Positions 1 to 12,290 of a stretch of DNA of 64,000 nucleotides are shown one piece after another (position 1 is the first letter of the stretch; the number at the start of each line of letters is the position of its first letter). The position numbers were made by a program, and so were the translations under genes. The notes under the pieces were generated by a model that saw only the letters and a program-made list of their open reading frames with translations, ran no database searches and had not been told where the DNA came from. The stretch is from Nipponacmea schrenckii. Its lineage: Eukaryota; Mollusca; Gastropoda; Lottiidae. The stretch is from NCBI GenBank assembly GCA_030562195.1, contig CM060199.1:31392338-31456337 (forward strand), written 5' to 3'.

Positions 1-1510
1 GAACTTAAGCTTGAAATATTAAATCAGTCGTTGACAAATACATCTCAATCAAAACTGCTTGCTGTAAATTTACCTAAAATGTTAAAACAACAAGATGACT
101 TCAAGGCTTTCTGCTTTCATTTCAAAGTCTGACAGCATCGAAGAAAATTTATCCCTGACCTCTTGACCTCTAAAATAAAGTGCCTGTACAAACAAATTTG
201 CAACAAGTTGAGAAAACAAATTACCTGATGCCTTCATCATGCTTTGTCACTCTTACATCATGAAGATAAAAAGAGGTGTCCAAAATAGCATCCACAATAT
301 TTGTTTCTGCTTGAATCTTTTCAAGACATCCTAAATTGGCTTAACTATGTTAGCTATTACTAGTAAATAATGAATTGGCACGTATCCACGAATGATGAAC
401 AATCTAAATGTGAGTAAGACCTAAAACGAATTTCTCGTATCGTTGAATATTGGTTCTAGATCTTCCAAGCTAACCACTGGTAGAAAAAATCAATTCATTG
501 ATCTATAGTTCCAACAGGATATCACCATGACGATATTGGAAGCCATGTTCAATCAAACTACTTCTTATACAGAACTCTTCATCAATAAAGGAAAGAAAGC
601 AAAAAAAATTCATTTGAAATTGAAAAGGACATGCACTGATTATGCACTAAGATTTGTTTGATGTATCAGTATGTTGTTAAATGAAAACACAACAGACTTA
701 TACTGTTCCAATTATCACTTAAGTTTACTTTAATTTCCTTCAATTAAGAATTCATTCTTCCATTGTTGTTCACAACATGAGCAAGGAGCAAGTCCCCACT
801 CACAGGAACTTTTTTCAGCCCTTATTTTATCCGAAAGGTGTCCAGAACCATGAGCATCAATTTGCAAATCAAATCAAAACATAGGGGTCTTATCAATATC
901 TTTAGACCTTATATAGTGACTTATGGACTATGATTTATGATATTCAATTACATTACATTTGATCATATTAAGACATCGATTATATTATATTCAAGAATCA
1001 AGATTCAGTGTACATGGGTTTGGGTAGAGGAGATAACTCTGATTAGTGTCAGTAAAGAATACAGACCTAATTAAAGCAGATCTTATTTATCTGTAACACA
1101 CAATGAAGTAAATTCTCCATATGGTAAACTTGAGTAATAGTATTACAGGTCAACCAAAAGCTTGAATTTTTGTTTAAAAGCTGATACAGGTGCATATTTG
1201 TGCTTACTGGCTCAAACGCCATGGCACAGATATTGCGAAACAGGTAGTAGTGTTCTTACTAAAATTGTATTTGAATGGAGAATTGAAAACACCACACCAT
1301 GAGCAAGCACAGGGTCAAGGCTATCTTCTTTTTAAGTCAATAAAAGCGTATGGTTGTATAGTGAACTTTTTCAATCAAAAATGCCAAAAAATGAAGCTGA
1401 TATCAGTTAAATATTTTTCAGGAGAGTGATATTGATATTTCAGTGAGTAGTAAAGTGATGTCATTACAGTGATGTCAGTAACAATTTCAATTTGAAAATC
1501 AATATTTTAA
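1..1510. other. AT-rich non-coding DNA, no gene seen
   Basis: No conserved protein motif, RNA gene or strong repeat was recognised. The only open frame of note (1190-1429, 79 aa) has no recognisable domain and is probably chance. It could be intergenic or a long intron of an unseen gene. Confidence 0.6.
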
Positions 1511-1970
1511 TTAGGGGCCCAGGCTTGATTTATAGGGGTCGTTTTGGGCCTTTGTTTAAACAGTCCTCAGAACTACTCAAGCTCTAAGAAATCGCAAATA
1601 GACCTCAAACAAAAAATTTCACTTTTCATTTTTTTTCTGTGCTGTACGCGGCTGGTCTCCAGTCAGTCTGAAAATTGTGTGTACTGTTGACAAAGTCTAC
1701 AATTGAAAATGCGTTGTAGTCTATTTATATAGATGACCGCTATTGCACGACGGGAAGGATAACTCTTTGATTATCAAGACGAACCGGTTTCCAATATGGC
1801 GGGACATTCGTAATTTCTTAAGACATTATTGATTTTTCAAACACGGATAATTATGGATACACATGGATTTGCAAACAGGTAAGCTCTGTAGACTATTTCT
1901 GATTAGCTAACCAAAAGATTTCATGTGTCAGGATGATTGTCCGCAACAAATAAAGCCTGGGCCCCTTTAA
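1511..1970. mobile_element. MITE-like element with GGGGCCCAGGC termini (copy 1)
   Basis: The segment begins TTAGGGGCCCAGGCTT and ends AAGCCTGGGCCCCTTTAA, so the two ends are inverted repeats of about 14-16 bp. There is no coding capacity. A second copy in inverse orientation lies at 12424-12651 and matches over the GGGGCCCAGGC end, the TTTGGGCC segment, the CAGTCCTCAGAA segment and the CCAATATGGCGGGAC segment. Being mobile, short, non-coding and TIR-bounded fits a non-autonomous DNA transposon. The TTAA-like flank suggests a piggyBac-type family but does not prove it. Confidence 0.6.
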
Positions 1971-4600
1971 TTCCAATTAATGTCAATAATGGTGATAATT
2001 TTCTGAAAATTTGATTTGTCAACTAAGAATCAGTGTTACACCTTGCAGGTGTTTGAGTTCATAATCAAGTCAGTCATCATGATAATCTAAATTATCTAAT
2101 CATTTTAGAGTTGTAGCCATCAAAAGACAACATGTATTTTTGTTTGCAATTTTAAAAACAATCGAGTTAACCAAGCCTTAATCAGATTCTCCAAGATACA
2201 GTTGCAAAATTCATTGCTTTTCAGATTCTGCCAGATGTATTGCGTTGTACTTGAGTCAAAGACATAACAGACACAAACCTAATTAAATTAAAATGCCAGA
2301 CTAAATCAGTTGAATGATGTAAAGGGTCATGATATTTTCTGGTAAAGAAAAGTAGTTCGGAAAGGTCATGCCTTTTAAACTAATCTCATGTCCTGATTCT
2401 GGTCAAATGAGTTCAATGATTGAACAGAGTTCCCATTTAACTTAGCATGCATTGTTCAATATATTGTTTTCTTGAGGTAAGTGGTTTGTCATCACACATT
2501 CCAGAAAAGATGCTGATGCGAACAGGCTGATCTGATTTCTCTTGAGAGTTATCAGGTATAAAGAAGTTATTTGAGCTTGACTTACGCTTCCAACAGAATA
2601 AATCTCTTGAGAGCAACTTTTTCTACAGATATTGATTAAATAAGTCAATATCTAGTTTGATCTTAACTCATTTCAAGTACGTACATGGATATCAAGTTGT
2701 AATTGAATTATATTCTTTCAATTTTTTTATCTGATATGATTACAAAATTAATATTTTCAACATTTTTTTTCACATTTAAAAGTGATATTAACACATATAG
2801 ATCTACTTATTTCTGAATAGGAGGATTTAACTTTAATACCATTCTAATTTTGTTTTCAGAAGGTCAGGTGCATAAATTAGCAAACACTATAAAGACCAAA
2901 ATTTATATTAGTAGTTTTAAAGATGGGTTTTCTCATTAATCAGTGCCAAAGTAAGTTTACTAATTGATTAATTAGGGTTTCTAATCAATAATCCATGTAT
3001 TCTCAAGTTCATAAGACCTACGTGGACGTAGAAATGCTTGTGGAATCCATTTGACTCTGATCTGCTTTGAAACGCTAAATTTAGACTCCATGTTTTTTCA
3101 CGTGACCAAATGACGTCATATGAATGAAGGTGTATAAGAATTGATTATGTATCTTATTATTAGTGAGTTAAAACTTATTTAAATTAATTAATAATGTTTT
3201 TACAAAGTGATATTTAAACTTTTTATTGCAATTTGCTAGAGATAATAAATGGAATACCAAAATGCCATTGTTGTTATGCATGCATGCATACTTAACAACC
3301 ACAGCGTCCGGTTATGTACCGAATTAACAGGCTGGATGATCAAAAAAAAAGATCAAAGACATTTGACCGACATTTGAGAGTTGACATACATACCTATGGT
3401 AGTACCCTACCGAAGGAAATCCCGTCATAATTAGCCTAATTACAAGTTAATTACTGACATGTGGGACCATCTGGTATTTTTCCCAGTCATTAGAACATCT
3501 CTACTTTCTATTGATATAAGTATTACTGGTCCAATTATGGTATATATATGTATATATATGAAAATAAGGGAACCCTTTTTTAAGTGTTTGAGCAAACCAC
3601 TCTTTTTCCTTGATTCCTTCAAAATTTAATTAGAAATTTCACTTTTTATTATTTCGTTCACACTGTTCCATCTGAAATTGACAGTATCCAAAAGGTTAAA
3701 TGTCTCGTTCATATAGTCTCAGACATACAGTCATAATGTGTTGCAGCTGTCTACAGTTAAAGTGGGATAGGATGACACTTTTTAAATTTCAAACACGATT
3801 AATTATAGATACAAATGATTTAGAAAGCTCAAATTTCATAAGTAAGCTGTGGATGCTATAACAGATTAGCTTAGCTGCGAACAATGTTTGTCTCTGAAAC
3901 AGAATAAAATCAAAAGTCTAACAGCCTTAAATTCAAAATTCTAACAGAATTAAATAAAAAATTAACAGTATTAAATAAAAATTCTAACAAAATTTTACCA
4001 AAATTTCATGAGGATTCTATCAGTATTTCTTACGAAATTTAATCAAAATTTTTTAGATTTGACTGAAATACTAACAGTAATCTAGTAATCATTTCCTGTA
4101 GGGAATAACTAGTATTAAACATTCAATAAATTTTCCCTGGCTGAATGACAAAGGGACATAATTAACCACCATTCTAAACAATAAACAAACTTACGCAATT
4201 TACCTGAATAAACAATAGCTACTAATCAATAAATAGTGATTGATTTAGTCTTAAGGGGGCTGTTTATATTCCAGCCAATTGATGTCACAGTATTTTTTAC
4301 TGATTTTTTAGTCTACTTGCACAGTAGGACAACAATATATTCTTTCATCAAAATCAACCACAAGCCCCAGTCCCATATGCTCGAATTATAATCCCGGAGG
4401 ACTCTCAGATGCTCAATGAATAGACCCCGAATTTATAATGACAAGTAAAATAATTCTATGTTGTCCTTGATTACTCGGTGTCCACAATGGAATAGTTTGG
4501 GTCGGTGGCAGGGAGGTCTGGGTGTCGTCAGGACATTTTGTCAGTTGAGATTGGTCCAAGTATATGTGACTGCTGATCTACCTTTTAAATTTCACTAAAG
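1971..4600. other. Non-coding AT-rich DNA with short repeat remnants
   Basis: No gene is supported. Around 3775-3890 there is a diverged stretch resembling the internal part of the 1511-1970 element (TTTCAAACACG, then an AATTATxGATAC-type segment and AAGCTxTG). Around 3900-4080 there is a short run of degenerate units of the type AAAATTCTAACAG. The rest is featureless. Confidence 0.5.
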
Positions 4601-5400
4601 CTGCAAAGATTTGTTGATGACTTTAAGAATTGTGCCTCGTTTTCAAGGGCAATAACTTATACTTAATATTTTTCAATTTATCTGATTTTCATAAGGATTC
4701 ATCCTTGGGTGATAACAAATACTAAAGCCAATTTTCATCAAAATCGATAAGACTTGTTCTTTCTAGAGCTAAAATTTAACATGTTTTCAAGAACAAAGGC
4801 AATAACTAACACTTAATATTTTAGATTTCACTGATTTTCAATAGGGTTCATTCTTGAGTTATAACACACTCTCATACCAAGTTTCATCAAAATCTGTCAA
4901 GAATTGCACATTGTAGAGGGTTTACGAGCCATTCAAGAACAAGGGCAATAACTCAGATTAATTTTTTTCCAATTTCGCTTTTTTTCAATAGAGTGATTAT
5001 GAACACATGTTTACATGCAATTTTAATTTTCAATAGGCTCCATCCTTGGGTGATAATAAACAATGTCAGCAAGTTTTGTCAAAATCTGTACAGAATTGTG
5101 CCCAGAAGATTGTGTCTTCTATAGTGTTTACAAGTTGAAAATTGAGCGCGTTTTTAAAAACAAGGGCAATAACTGATATTAAATATTTATCGATTTATCT
5201 GATTTTCAATAGGGTTCATTCTTGGGTGGTAACAAATAATTATGCCAGGTATCGTCAAAATCAAGCATTTTGCTTACTATGTTTACAAGCTAAAATTGAA
5301 CCCATTTCAAAAATAAGGGCAATAACTGATACTTAATATTTTTTTTTATCTGATATTCAGTAGGGTTCATCCATGAACACTTACACAAAGTATATAAGGG
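4600..5400 (+). repeat. Degenerate tandem array, about 150-200 bp units (AAGGGCAATAACTxxx family)
   Basis: About five diverged units start with (C)AAGGGCAATAACT near 4647, 4797, 4943, 5163 and 5318. Each continues with TTAATATTT, a TCTGATTTTCA(A)TAGG segment, CATCCTTGGGTGATAA and a TTTTCATCAAAATC segment. The same core recurs at 12.3-13.3 kb, 16.4-17.3 kb and 52.9 kb, so this is a genome-wide repeat family. Short open frames here (5142-5336, 5373-5588) are repeat-derived or chance. Confidence 0.7.
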
Positions 5401-6236
5401 TGTACAAAAATATCCTAATAAAAAGCTATAAAGAGAAAGAATTGGCGAGACATTGCCCAGATATCTTATTCAAAGAAAATCCATACAGAACTAGATGTAT
5501 GAATATTTTATTCATGAAAGAATACTTGTTAGGCAACTTTCAATTGGTGTATAAAATAAGAACTGCTATAAAATCAATAGCTGTATAAAACACTATTATT
5601 GATTCAGACTTTAATCAAAGGGAGACAAATCCAAATAGAAAAGATATTCTGGAACCAAGTTACTGACCAGGACAAAACTAGGTATTTTTTTGAAGGGAAT
5701 TTTTTTTTTTTAGCAGAAGTGGTTCTGTAGGCATTTTTTAATTTAATTTGCATTATCAAATAAGCAAGAAGGCATTGCTTTGTTGCCATTAACACAACAT
5801 CTGCTTATATCATAAAAGGCACTTTTAAGGTCCCATAGTGACATTATAATGCTTAACTGAAGACAGGAAAGTTGAAAATCAATGCAATCAGTGCCTCTGA
5901 TGCACATAAAATTCTATATTGCAATGCCTTAAATAGGACAAACTTATGGTGCTTGATTAATCAGAGGAATTCATAAAGGTAGAACCCTTTCCAATAACAA
6001 AGATATTGTGACAGTTTAATTTTCCTAGCCAGGATATGATACCTAGATTTGTAACAAATTTAAAAAATCAATCACACTTCTTCTTGCTAACATTATAATA
6101 ATCAATTTAAACTACAGGTAACAAAAATCAATTAAATCATCACATTAAAGTTGACACATTCTGTGAAATCTATTATACATCAATAAAAAAATTTATGTTA
6201 GTGAAACCAGCATTTTGAATTGGTTAGGGTGCCTGT
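5401..6236. other. Non-coding DNA, nothing recognised
   Basis: AT-rich sequence without coding, RNA or clear repeat structure. Short open frames on both strands have no recognisable motif. Confidence 0.5.
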
Positions 6237-6261
6237 TTGGTTGGAGGGATTTGGTTATTAG

Positions 6262-6577
6262 TAAAACAAAGAAGGGTTATCATTTATCTCATTACCTGCA
6301 AATCATGCAATAAACAATACACAGGAGAAACTAAAAGAAGCCTCACTGTGAGAATCACTGAACATTTAGCAGATATCAGACTACGTCGGAAAAACCCGTC
6401 GGGAAACATTTCAATTTACGTGATCACCCACACAAAGATTTTAGTGTGCAAGTCTTATCCTTAATATCTAGGAATCCTGATTTGGGAACAACCACAGACC
6501 ACAAACGCACTTTGGAATTGGATTCGATCCATCAACTCAAGTCCATGGCACCGATGGGCATCAATGAATTTTATTAG
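6262..6577 (+). pseudogene. Penelope-like retroelement GIY-YIG endonuclease relic
   Basis: The translation contains IYLITCKSCNKQYTGETKRS, the usual form of the GIY-YIG core in Penelope-like elements: IYLI stands for GIY, QYTG for YIG, and a cysteine pair C-x2-C lies between them. It is followed by an Arg-containing helix (SLTVRITEHLADIRL). A frameshift around 6395-6400, in an A run, moves the frame. The next frame reads GKHFNLRDHPHKDFS, later RTLELDSIHQLKSMAPMGIN, then a stop at about 6577, giving the family's downstream Glu and the PxGxN-type end. Only the C-terminal endonuclease is present; no reverse transcriptase was found upstream. It is a truncated, frameshifted, inactive fragment. Confidence 0.8.
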
Positions 6578-6879
6578 TAGGGTAACATCACTGCCCCTTA
6601 TCTCTAATAGTAAAACATAGTTAAATTCTCAAAAGCCAAGAAAGAGTAAATATATGTCAATGGACTACTGTTCAATCATTACAACAATGAACTTTAATTG
6701 GATTACTGAATAATCATTTATTTATAATGTTAATGATAAAAGTTGTTAATTATGAAGTATCATACACGATGTGATAAACTGTATAGGTGTCATATAGATT
6801 TATGAAATGAAAGATTCATTCTTGTTATAAATCTGCATTTCAATTTATAGGGTATATTTGAAATAAATGTATCTTGTGA

Positions 6880-6990
6880 TGAAGAATAAGTTATAATGAA
6901 GAATTAGTTATAAATGAAGAATTAGTTACATGTATAATGAAGAATAAGTTATAATGAAGAATTTGTTATAATGAGGAATTAGTTACGGTA
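6880..6990 (+). repeat. Short tandem repeat, about 17-18 bp unit
   Basis: Six or so imperfect units of the type ATAATGAAGAATTAGTT lie in a row. They are simple minisatellite-like sequence, without coding meaning. Confidence 0.7.
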
Positions 6991-7607
6991 TATAAGCTTA
7001 TATGGACAAAAATACCATGTGATACACTGGAATAAATACATTTATATAGTGTATACCAGCTAATCAAAATACAGAAATAGTGACTATATCCCTTTTCCTT
7101 TGAGTAAAACAATTTACTTGATGCCAGGGTTTTAGTCAATATTGGTTTTTCCATACCAAACTAATCTTCATTACTGGTATATATAACTTATTCTTCATTT
7201 TATATAATTCTTTATCACAACAAGATACAATAATATAACCTTTAAATTGAAAAACAGAATAATAACAATATAGTCAATATCGTTTGATAAATCTGACACC
7301 TACACAGTTAGTTTAACCGATCTAAATTGAAAGAGCAGACAAATGGAATAAGGCCAGTGCTACTTAAGTCTATTTATAACTTTCATGTAGTGCCAATGTG
7401 CCATTGCAGAGGTGGAGCAAATTAGTGGAGGCATAATATACACGTGCCATTCTCCTTTCAAATCACTGCTGTGTTGATCACGTACTGTCTCGTTATGTAA
7501 ATAATTCTTGACATTTTAAAATTGACTGTGATTATCCATTTAAGTGATGCACAGAATAAATAATGGATAAATACAATTGTACAGGTCTTCACCTATAACT
7601 TCCTTAA

Positions 7608-7942
7608 AGTGATAATGTTTCTTAGCATGAACATAAGATTTTAGTTCTCAAGAATGGTCATAGGAGTATATATTCATCAGTGAACCCACCTGGGATGATA
7701 AAGTAACAGAATCAATTAAAATCTGGAAAACTCACAAAACTAAGTCATTTTTGAAAAACACACTCAATTTTTAAGCGTGTTTCAATAATCAAATGCATCT
7801 TTATGGATAATAATTTTGTTGGATATATATTAATTTTTTTATGTTATGTATGGTAGCAGGTATATTTACTGATGAATAGAGCTCTTATTGGCCATGTTTA
7901 AAATTTTCAAATTTTATGTTTATTTCAAGACCTATTATCCCT
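7608..7942. mobile_element. TTAA-flanked MITE, copy A
   Basis: The element is flanked by TTAA on both sides (7604-7607 and 7943-7946). It starts AGTGATAATG and ends CCTATTATCCCT, so its ends are inverted versions of AGGGATAATAGG. It is about 335 bp and has no coding capacity. It shares long stretches with 15335-15627, such as AGTTCTCAAGAATGGTC, GATAAAGTAACAGAATC and AATAGAGCTCTTATTG. The TTAA target fits a piggyBac-mobilised non-autonomous family; the transposase source is not in this window. Confidence 0.75.
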
Positions 7943-8289
7943 TTAAACCTTATGGCATGGAATATAACCATTATATAAATGTCTTACAATAGAATTGTCC
8001 CCAATTATATACAAACTTTATTTTGCTCCAGGTAACTGATCAAGCCATATCCAACAAGTTGTGGCATCAAGAAACCACCCAGGACAAAAATTATTGTATA
8101 TTTTGTGAGCAAAGTAAAAATATTTTGAAATTGTTCCATTATTTTATGAGGATTGGGATAGCAGCCTCGAAATAGTCTTTAAGTGTCTTTGATATAATGA
8201 AATAAAAAACATTCGCACAAATAATTTGTTACGGTATTACAGTGGTCAATTTTCAGTTGAAATTTTTAGGAAATACTGTAAACTTACAA

Positions 8290-8613
8290 TTATATTTTTC
8301 TCAACGCAAAGACATTCTTAAACTAACAGTGCTATGTTTTACATCCTACTCATGGGCGAAGACAGACAACACCATGCAGTGTGTACTGAGAAAATTTTGC
8401 CAGGACAACGATATTAGCCTAATCTTTTTGAGATTTCCAACTGTTGAGGTATCTTTAACGTGCACATTTTATTGTCCCACCCAAACGACTAGATGCTTTT
8501 ACATGTCAGTCCCTCTGACCTACATTACTGCAAGGGGAAACCAGGCCGGTATTGAATCTTGAACCCTCAGGTTAGTGAGCAAGCATCTAACTCACTAAGC
8601 CATCGTGGCTTCC
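8290..8613 (-). mobile_element. tRNA-derived SINE, reverse orientation
   Basis: Read on the minus strand, the 5' end is a tRNA-like head: TGGCTTAGTGAGTTAGATGC (A-box region), then GGTTCAAGATTCAAT (degenerate B box), followed by a body ending in the GACTAGATGC, CATGTCAGTCCCTCTGACC and CAATTTCCAACTGT-type segments. The same body appears at 9850-10000 and 11065-11325. The 106-aa open frame at 8242-8562 lies inside this repeat and should not be taken as a gene. Confidence 0.7.
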
Positions 8614-9629
8614 CAGTGCTATTTTAAAGCTGATATTCTAATTGTCATAAAATATAGAACAATATCTGCACCTATACGCATGAATTGATAATGCATCCTG
8701 CTAATTTTTCAAATTTAGTTCAGCTTCAATTTTGGATTATTAACAAATGCAAAGTCATATAAAAAAATGTTGATTTAACACTGTTCTAGGTCAGAAATAG
8801 AAAAGAACTTTTGAAACATGAAATTCCCGACATTTCAACTCTTAATTTTTAAATTTTACAGTATTTTTTTTAAACTTGTGTTTTTTGGGGAATACTATGT
8901 ATATATTGTTTTTTTTTAAATTTTTTAAAATTAACAGACCTTTTCAACATTCAAAATATTTTGAAAAATGTAGACTTTAAGTGTCTGGTTGTGGAAATAA
9001 AAACACAAAAGTTGAACACAGACAAATTAGACAACTTTTTTTCTCTGTTACTATGGATTATCTTAAAAGAAAGAAAATATGGTGTGGACAAAGTGCTCAC
9101 AAGAAAGAAAACAGAGTTATAGCCATTAATTTTGTTTAAGTTAATGTAACTTTGTTTCTCAAATAACAAAACTGGAGAAGATCTGAACTACACAACAAAC
9201 CATTTAAGAGACTATTCCACTATCCACTAAGAGAAGTCAATATCAACCAAATGATATACCCAATAATAAGCGTACAAGTTAATGTCCCTATGCTATTAAA
9301 GGCTTCTAATTATTGATTCCTAATTGTAAATTGGAGTCAAAAATGAAAGAAACAACAATTTTTCTTAAGTCCTATCAACTTTCAAGTTCAGGTCGATCCT
9401 TTCTATCAGCTTGTAATTGGCCAAGCATCTTGGTATTGAAAATTCACAAGTATCCATACTAATTTACAGCTTGAACAACTGGAATAATTAGAAAACTAAT
9501 TCAGAGTTACAACCACCATTTTTTTGGAGTAACCAAGCTAATGATGCAATGTAAAGTTTACCTTTTCAGCAACAGAGTGCTTTGCCTGATTATGACATTT
9601 GATCATTGCAATTTCAATTGTAGTAGTCC
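8614..9629. other. Non-coding DNA, nothing recognised
   Basis: No coding motif or clear repeat. A short minus-strand open frame (8951-9169) is unsupported. Confidence 0.5.
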
Positions 9630-9850
9630 TATAGCACAGTCAATAAGAGCATTTGTTCCTTACATGACATTTGCTTGGTTTTGAAGAGCAAATAGCAGCT
9701 GTGGGTTTGGATTTCAATCAATATGTGAAAGTCCAATGGCCTGAAATAATCTTCACCTCATGATTCCAGTTGACCCAGCTGTAAATGGGTAAGGATAATC
9801 AGACACAGATCAATGCCGAAAGGTTTATTGTTCCAACCAAATGAATACAT
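9630..9850 (+). mobile_element. Second tRNA-like SINE head and body, forward orientation
   Basis: TAGCACAGTCAATAAGAGCA resembles a pol III A box, and GGGTTTGGATTTCAATC about 55 bases later resembles a B box. The body then carries CCAGCTGTAAATGGGTA and GATCAATGCC(G)AAAGG. A fragment with the same body segments lies at 32845-33000. The unit abuts the oppositely oriented SINE that ends at 10000. Confidence 0.6.
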
Positions 9851-10000
9851 GCTTTTCCATGTCAGTCCTTCTGACCTGCATCACTGCAAAGGGAAACCAG
9901 ACTGAAAAATCCAAAAGTTTATCATGTCCTTTGCCGGGATCGAATCCTGGACCCTCAGGTTAGCAACCAAGTGTCTAACTCACTGAGCCACACCAGCTCA
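9851..10000 (-). mobile_element. tRNA-derived SINE, reverse orientation
   Basis: On the minus strand it reads GCTGGTGTGGCTCAGTGAG, a short loop region, then GGTCCAGGATTCGATCC, a good A box and an almost canonical B box. Its body shares CATGTCAGTCC(T)TCTGACC with the copies at 8290 and 11065. The head is the best preserved of the family here. Confidence 0.75.
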
Positions 10001-11064
10001 TACAATTAGATTGACAGATGCATTAAAGTTTTTTTTGAATAGTCCTTACCCATTTACAACCTGACAAAAACTTATACAGTTATAAGTTTAATACTTTTCT
10101 AGAATAAATCAAAAAATTTCATTAGATTTTTATTTTGTGAGACTGGATTGATATTGCTGACATTGCAATACACTATTTATAAATTCAGTATTGGCTGTAA
10201 TTCTCTCCCACACTATATCACCTTTAGAAATAATTTCATATAATTCTAGAGGATAGATGTGACATATCACACTAATCCGAACCTTATAGTTCATTTATAT
10301 TATAGCAACTAATGCCTTTTAACACATCTGCAGTAACAGTAATTGAATGTCTGGAAATGACACAAACGCTAAAACATCTGAAATATCACATATTTCTACT
10401 CTTTTCAATGTAACAGATAGTTTTGGGACCAAGGCTTTAAAAAATATTAATAATATCACATCATAGTCAAACTGTCAATCAACAAGCTTCTTACATAGTC
10501 AATTTTACATTTGTTTTAGTCATACACCCACAAATAATATCAGCTAAAGTATTAGACGAATATAAGATCAAAGTTAAGCATGGTCAAAGCTATTTATTGA
10601 TAAGGGGGATGGTAATGATGTCTCCTTATGTTCAAGTGCGATGAAATACCAGCTTTTGTTTCAAGTAAAGTTTCAGGTCGGAAAATCAAATTCTCCTATA
10701 TCACCTATATTGTGTATTTCAATATAATTGCTGACCGATAATTTATAGTGGTGTGACATACCCTACTGAGACATAATCCTTACAGTTCATTTACATTTCT
10801 TTATTGACTTAGACTGGTAATCATGAGCTGGGTTCAAAGAAACATCTTAACTAGAGATTTGCCAAAGATGTGATTGGCTCTTAAAGGAGCAGTACGCAAA
10901 ATTTTCATAACCAAATTTCTACTTCAAAACATTAATGAAATATGCTATTTTATGTCCATTTATCTACTTCATCAAACCAAATTTGTTTTAAAAGGTTCAG
11001 TAAGAAATGGAACGTTCTTATTGTTAATTAATCAGTTTGACCTAGGTTTGGTGATTTACAAAAT

Positions 11065-11325
11065 GAAATGAAATGAATGGAGTTTTACGTCCTTCTTTTC
11101 TGCACCTTATGGGCTAAAAAAGGACGGGCAAAGCAAGGCAGTGTGCAAAGAGGGAAATTCTGCCAGGACAGCGGCATTAGCCTACTCTTTTTGCAATTTC
11201 CAACTGTCAAGGGGTCTTTAACATGAACAGCCTGTAGCACACGAGGCCTCAGTTTATTTTCCCATCCGAACGACTAGATGCTTTTTCCATGTCAGTCCCT
11301 CTGACCTACATCACTAACAAGGTTG
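11065..11325 (-). mobile_element. SINE body fragment lacking the tRNA head
   Basis: It contains the segments TTTACGTCCTTCTTT, GTGTGCAAAGAGGG, TTGCAATTTCCAACTGTCAA, GACTAGATGCTTTTTCCATG and CAGTCCCTCTGACCTACATC shared with 8290-8613. It stops just before where the tRNA-like head would begin, and extends further on the tail side than the other copies. Confidence 0.65.
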
Positions 11326-11914
11326 GTGTTTTACAATGACTATATATTATTAGCTGAAAGCTTCAGAATAGATAGGAAATAATAATTATATTTGCTTAAA
11401 TCTATCAAAAATAATAATAAACCTTTAATTTTTAAGCACACATTTAATATAGTTTTGGTGTTGAAAATTAACAGTCAGCTTTTTTTAGTTAAAACTTTCA
11501 AATATTTTCAGAGACTAATTTCTCTAGTTATTGATAAAAAAAATTCATATTAGAAATATTTAGACCAACAAAGAAAAATAGAATGTCACTTTAAAATTAC
11601 TATAACAATATCGGAAGATCTAGACCAACAAGGCGATCTCAAAGATTCATTACCACATAAAACTTTGATCACAAGAATTGTGTGAATGTTGACACAATTA
11701 ACCTATTAAAAATACTTGACTTTAAATTCAGTAATGCCAGTAACACCCTCCCACACTATCATCAAAATAATTTAATATTATTCCTGATAGAGAATTAATG
11801 ACTCTGTGACATTCACTGAGTAGTCATGATTCCCTATTACAACTGATGACTCAGAACACACAAATTCATAATGTCTTGAGCCTTATTGATATATGAAAGG
11901 ATCTTGCTGTTACT

Positions 11915-12290
11915 TTGAAGTCTCAGTCTCTGACAGTTGTCTGTTTTAGTCAAATGTTGACAGTTGTCTGTTTTAGTCAAATGTTGACAGGTGTCTGTTT
12001 TAGTCTACCTATATATGGAAAATGTTTACAGTTGTCTGTTTTAGTCTACCTGTATATGAAAATGTTTTCAGTCAACCTTCAAAAAATATTTTTCCACCAA
12101 TACTTGTTTCAGCCCACATAAAAAAAACTATTTTGCAACCAATACCTGTTTCAGCCTACCTTAAAAAAAATTTGCCACAATAAATTTGCCACCAATATCT
12201 GTTTAAGCCTGCCTTAAAAAAAAATTTTTTCCACCAATACTTGTTTCAGCCCACATAAAGATAGCTTGCCAGGCAAGGTAACATACGCCC
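11915..12290 (+). repeat. Tandem repeats with CTGTTTTAGTC / CTGTTTCAGCC core, left block
   Basis: The first part is three near-identical 27-bp units (TTGACAGTTGTCTGTTTTAG). Longer diverged units of roughly 50-60 bp follow, with TTTGCCACCAATATCTGTTT and CAGCCTACCTTAAAAAAA. The same sequence reappears at 13275-13415, so the array at 12290-13270 is bracketed by direct copies. The 68-aa open frame here is a translation of the repeat. Confidence 0.7.

Noticed and set aside
8242..8562. 106-aa plus-strand frame
   Set aside because: Most of it lies within a reverse-oriented tRNA-derived SINE; no domain is seen.
9932..10000. Possible genuine tRNA gene on the minus strand
   Set aside because: Good A and B boxes but no foldable acceptor stem or anticodon arm, and the sequence continues into a repeat body shared with other copies, so it is a SINE head.
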